From contig NZ_VFOM01000002.1 in NCBI RefSeq assembly GCF_006716125.1, positions 1 through 64,000 of the forward strand: a stretch of DNA of 64,000 nt, given 5' to 3'. Each line of letters starts with the position of its first letter. The stretch's first letter is position 1. This DNA is from Homoserinimonas aerilata (lineage in GTDB: Bacteria; Actinomycetota; Actinomycetes; Actinomycetales; Microbacteriaceae). The notes beneath the pieces are model-generated. The model was given only the letters and a program-made list of their open reading frames with translations. It had not been told where the DNA came from and ran no database searches. A program made the translations under genes and the position numbers. Shown here piece by piece: positions 63,713 through 64,000 of this stretch.

Positions 63713-63865
63713 GAAACAGGCAGACAGCCCGTACTATTTACAGGTTGGGCGTTCTGCCCACATGTGCGCACAATCATCCACTGGCAATATCCGGGTGAGT
63801 GGTGCGCGCCGACAAGAGATCTTGGGTAGGGCAGACCGCCCTACGGTATCGAGAAGAGGGTGACC
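63713..63865. promoter_or_regulatory. rpmB upstream region
   Basis: 153 bases without a gene. TACTAT (63733-63738) is a possible -10. GAAGAGGG before the rpmB ATG is the ribosome-binding site. No Zur-like dyad was seen. Confidence 0.4.
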
Positions 63866-64000
63866 ATGGCAGCAACCTGCCAGGTGACCGGAGCCATTCC
63901 CGGCTTCGGACACAACATTTCACATTCGCACCGCCGCACGAAGCGCCGCTTCGACCCGAACGTGCAGAAGAAGACCTACTACGTGCCGTCGCTTCGCCGC
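63866..64000 (+). CDS. rpmB: 50S ribosomal protein bL28 (partial, 3' end outside window)
   Basis: First 45 codons of bL28: [20 protein letters not shown], then [25 protein letters not shown] to the window edge. The N-terminus has one Cys (CQVTG) where zinc-binding forms have CxxC, so this is the zinc-free type. Immediately after zur, which is notable because zinc-free ribosomal proteins are Zur-regulated in several actinobacteria; here no Zur site precedes it and it may simply be the main copy. Confidence 0.95.
   Translation, partial: MAATCQVTGAIPGFGHNISHSHRRTKRRFDPNVQKKTYYVPSLRR

Overview
The window is the replication-origin neighbourhood of a high-GC Gram-positive chromosome, most likely a member of Microbacteriaceae (Actinomycetota). 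The evidence is the high GC content, the PASTA kinase / sortase / CrgA block, the order gyrA-gyrB-dciA-recF-dnaN-oriC-dnaA | rpmH-rnpA-yidD-yidC-jag-rsmG-parA-parB, the MurJ / DUF6049 / CCA-transferase run, frequent GTG and TTG starts, and a bL28 protein of the form I associate with this family. No insertion sequence, prophage, CRISPR array or rRNA gene was seen.

Layout. 1-4.9 kb: cell-envelope and division genes (end of pknA, pknB, glutamine amidotransferase, class E sortase, crgA). 4.9-10.2 kb: membrane protein, rhomboid protease, cyclophilin, a lysine-rich tail-anchored protein, and a PadR regulator coupled to a HAAS-type membrane protein behind a clear operator. 10.4-18.9 kb (minus strand): tRNA-Ala, tRNA-Ile, DUF3566, gyrA, gyrB, dciA, recF, dnaN. 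19.0-19.3 kb: oriC. 19.3-26.5 kb: dnaA on one side; the rpmH-to-parB run on the other, with three parS sites at gene boundaries. 26.6-34.0 kb (minus): Ddl-like ligase, PLP aminotransferase, trxA/trxB, murJ, DUF6049. 34.1-35.5 kb: CCA tRNA nucleotidyltransferase.

35.5-45.4 kb is the main accessory block. A TetR repressor is divergent from an eight-gene, tightly overlapping operon: a CUT2/ribose-type ABC importer (binding lipoprotein, double ATPase, two permeases), an SMP-30 lactonase-like protein, a thiolase, a short-chain dehydrogenase and an acyl-CoA ligase. Together they read as import, lactone opening, CoA activation, beta-oxidation and thiolytic cleavage of an unidentified hydroxy-acid or lactone substrate. 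It sits between otherwise conserved origin-region genes and is the best candidate for an undescribed system here.

45.4-50.3 kb: inositol-phosphate synthase (ino1), then rpsF-ssb-rpsR-rplI and dnaB; dnaB is preceded by a DnaA-box cluster. 50.3-56.8 kb: small membrane proteins, a 20-bp perfect inverted repeat, purB, a low-molecular-weight phosphatase, a WXG-like protein coupled to an alpha/beta-hydrolase, a holin-like membrane protein and a HisC-like aminotransferase. 56.9-60.4 kb: E1alpha, E1beta and E2 of a 2-oxoacid dehydrogenase. 60.4-64 kb: a zinc ABC importer behind a probable Zur box, a Fur/Zur-family regulator, and the start of rpmB, which continues beyond the window.
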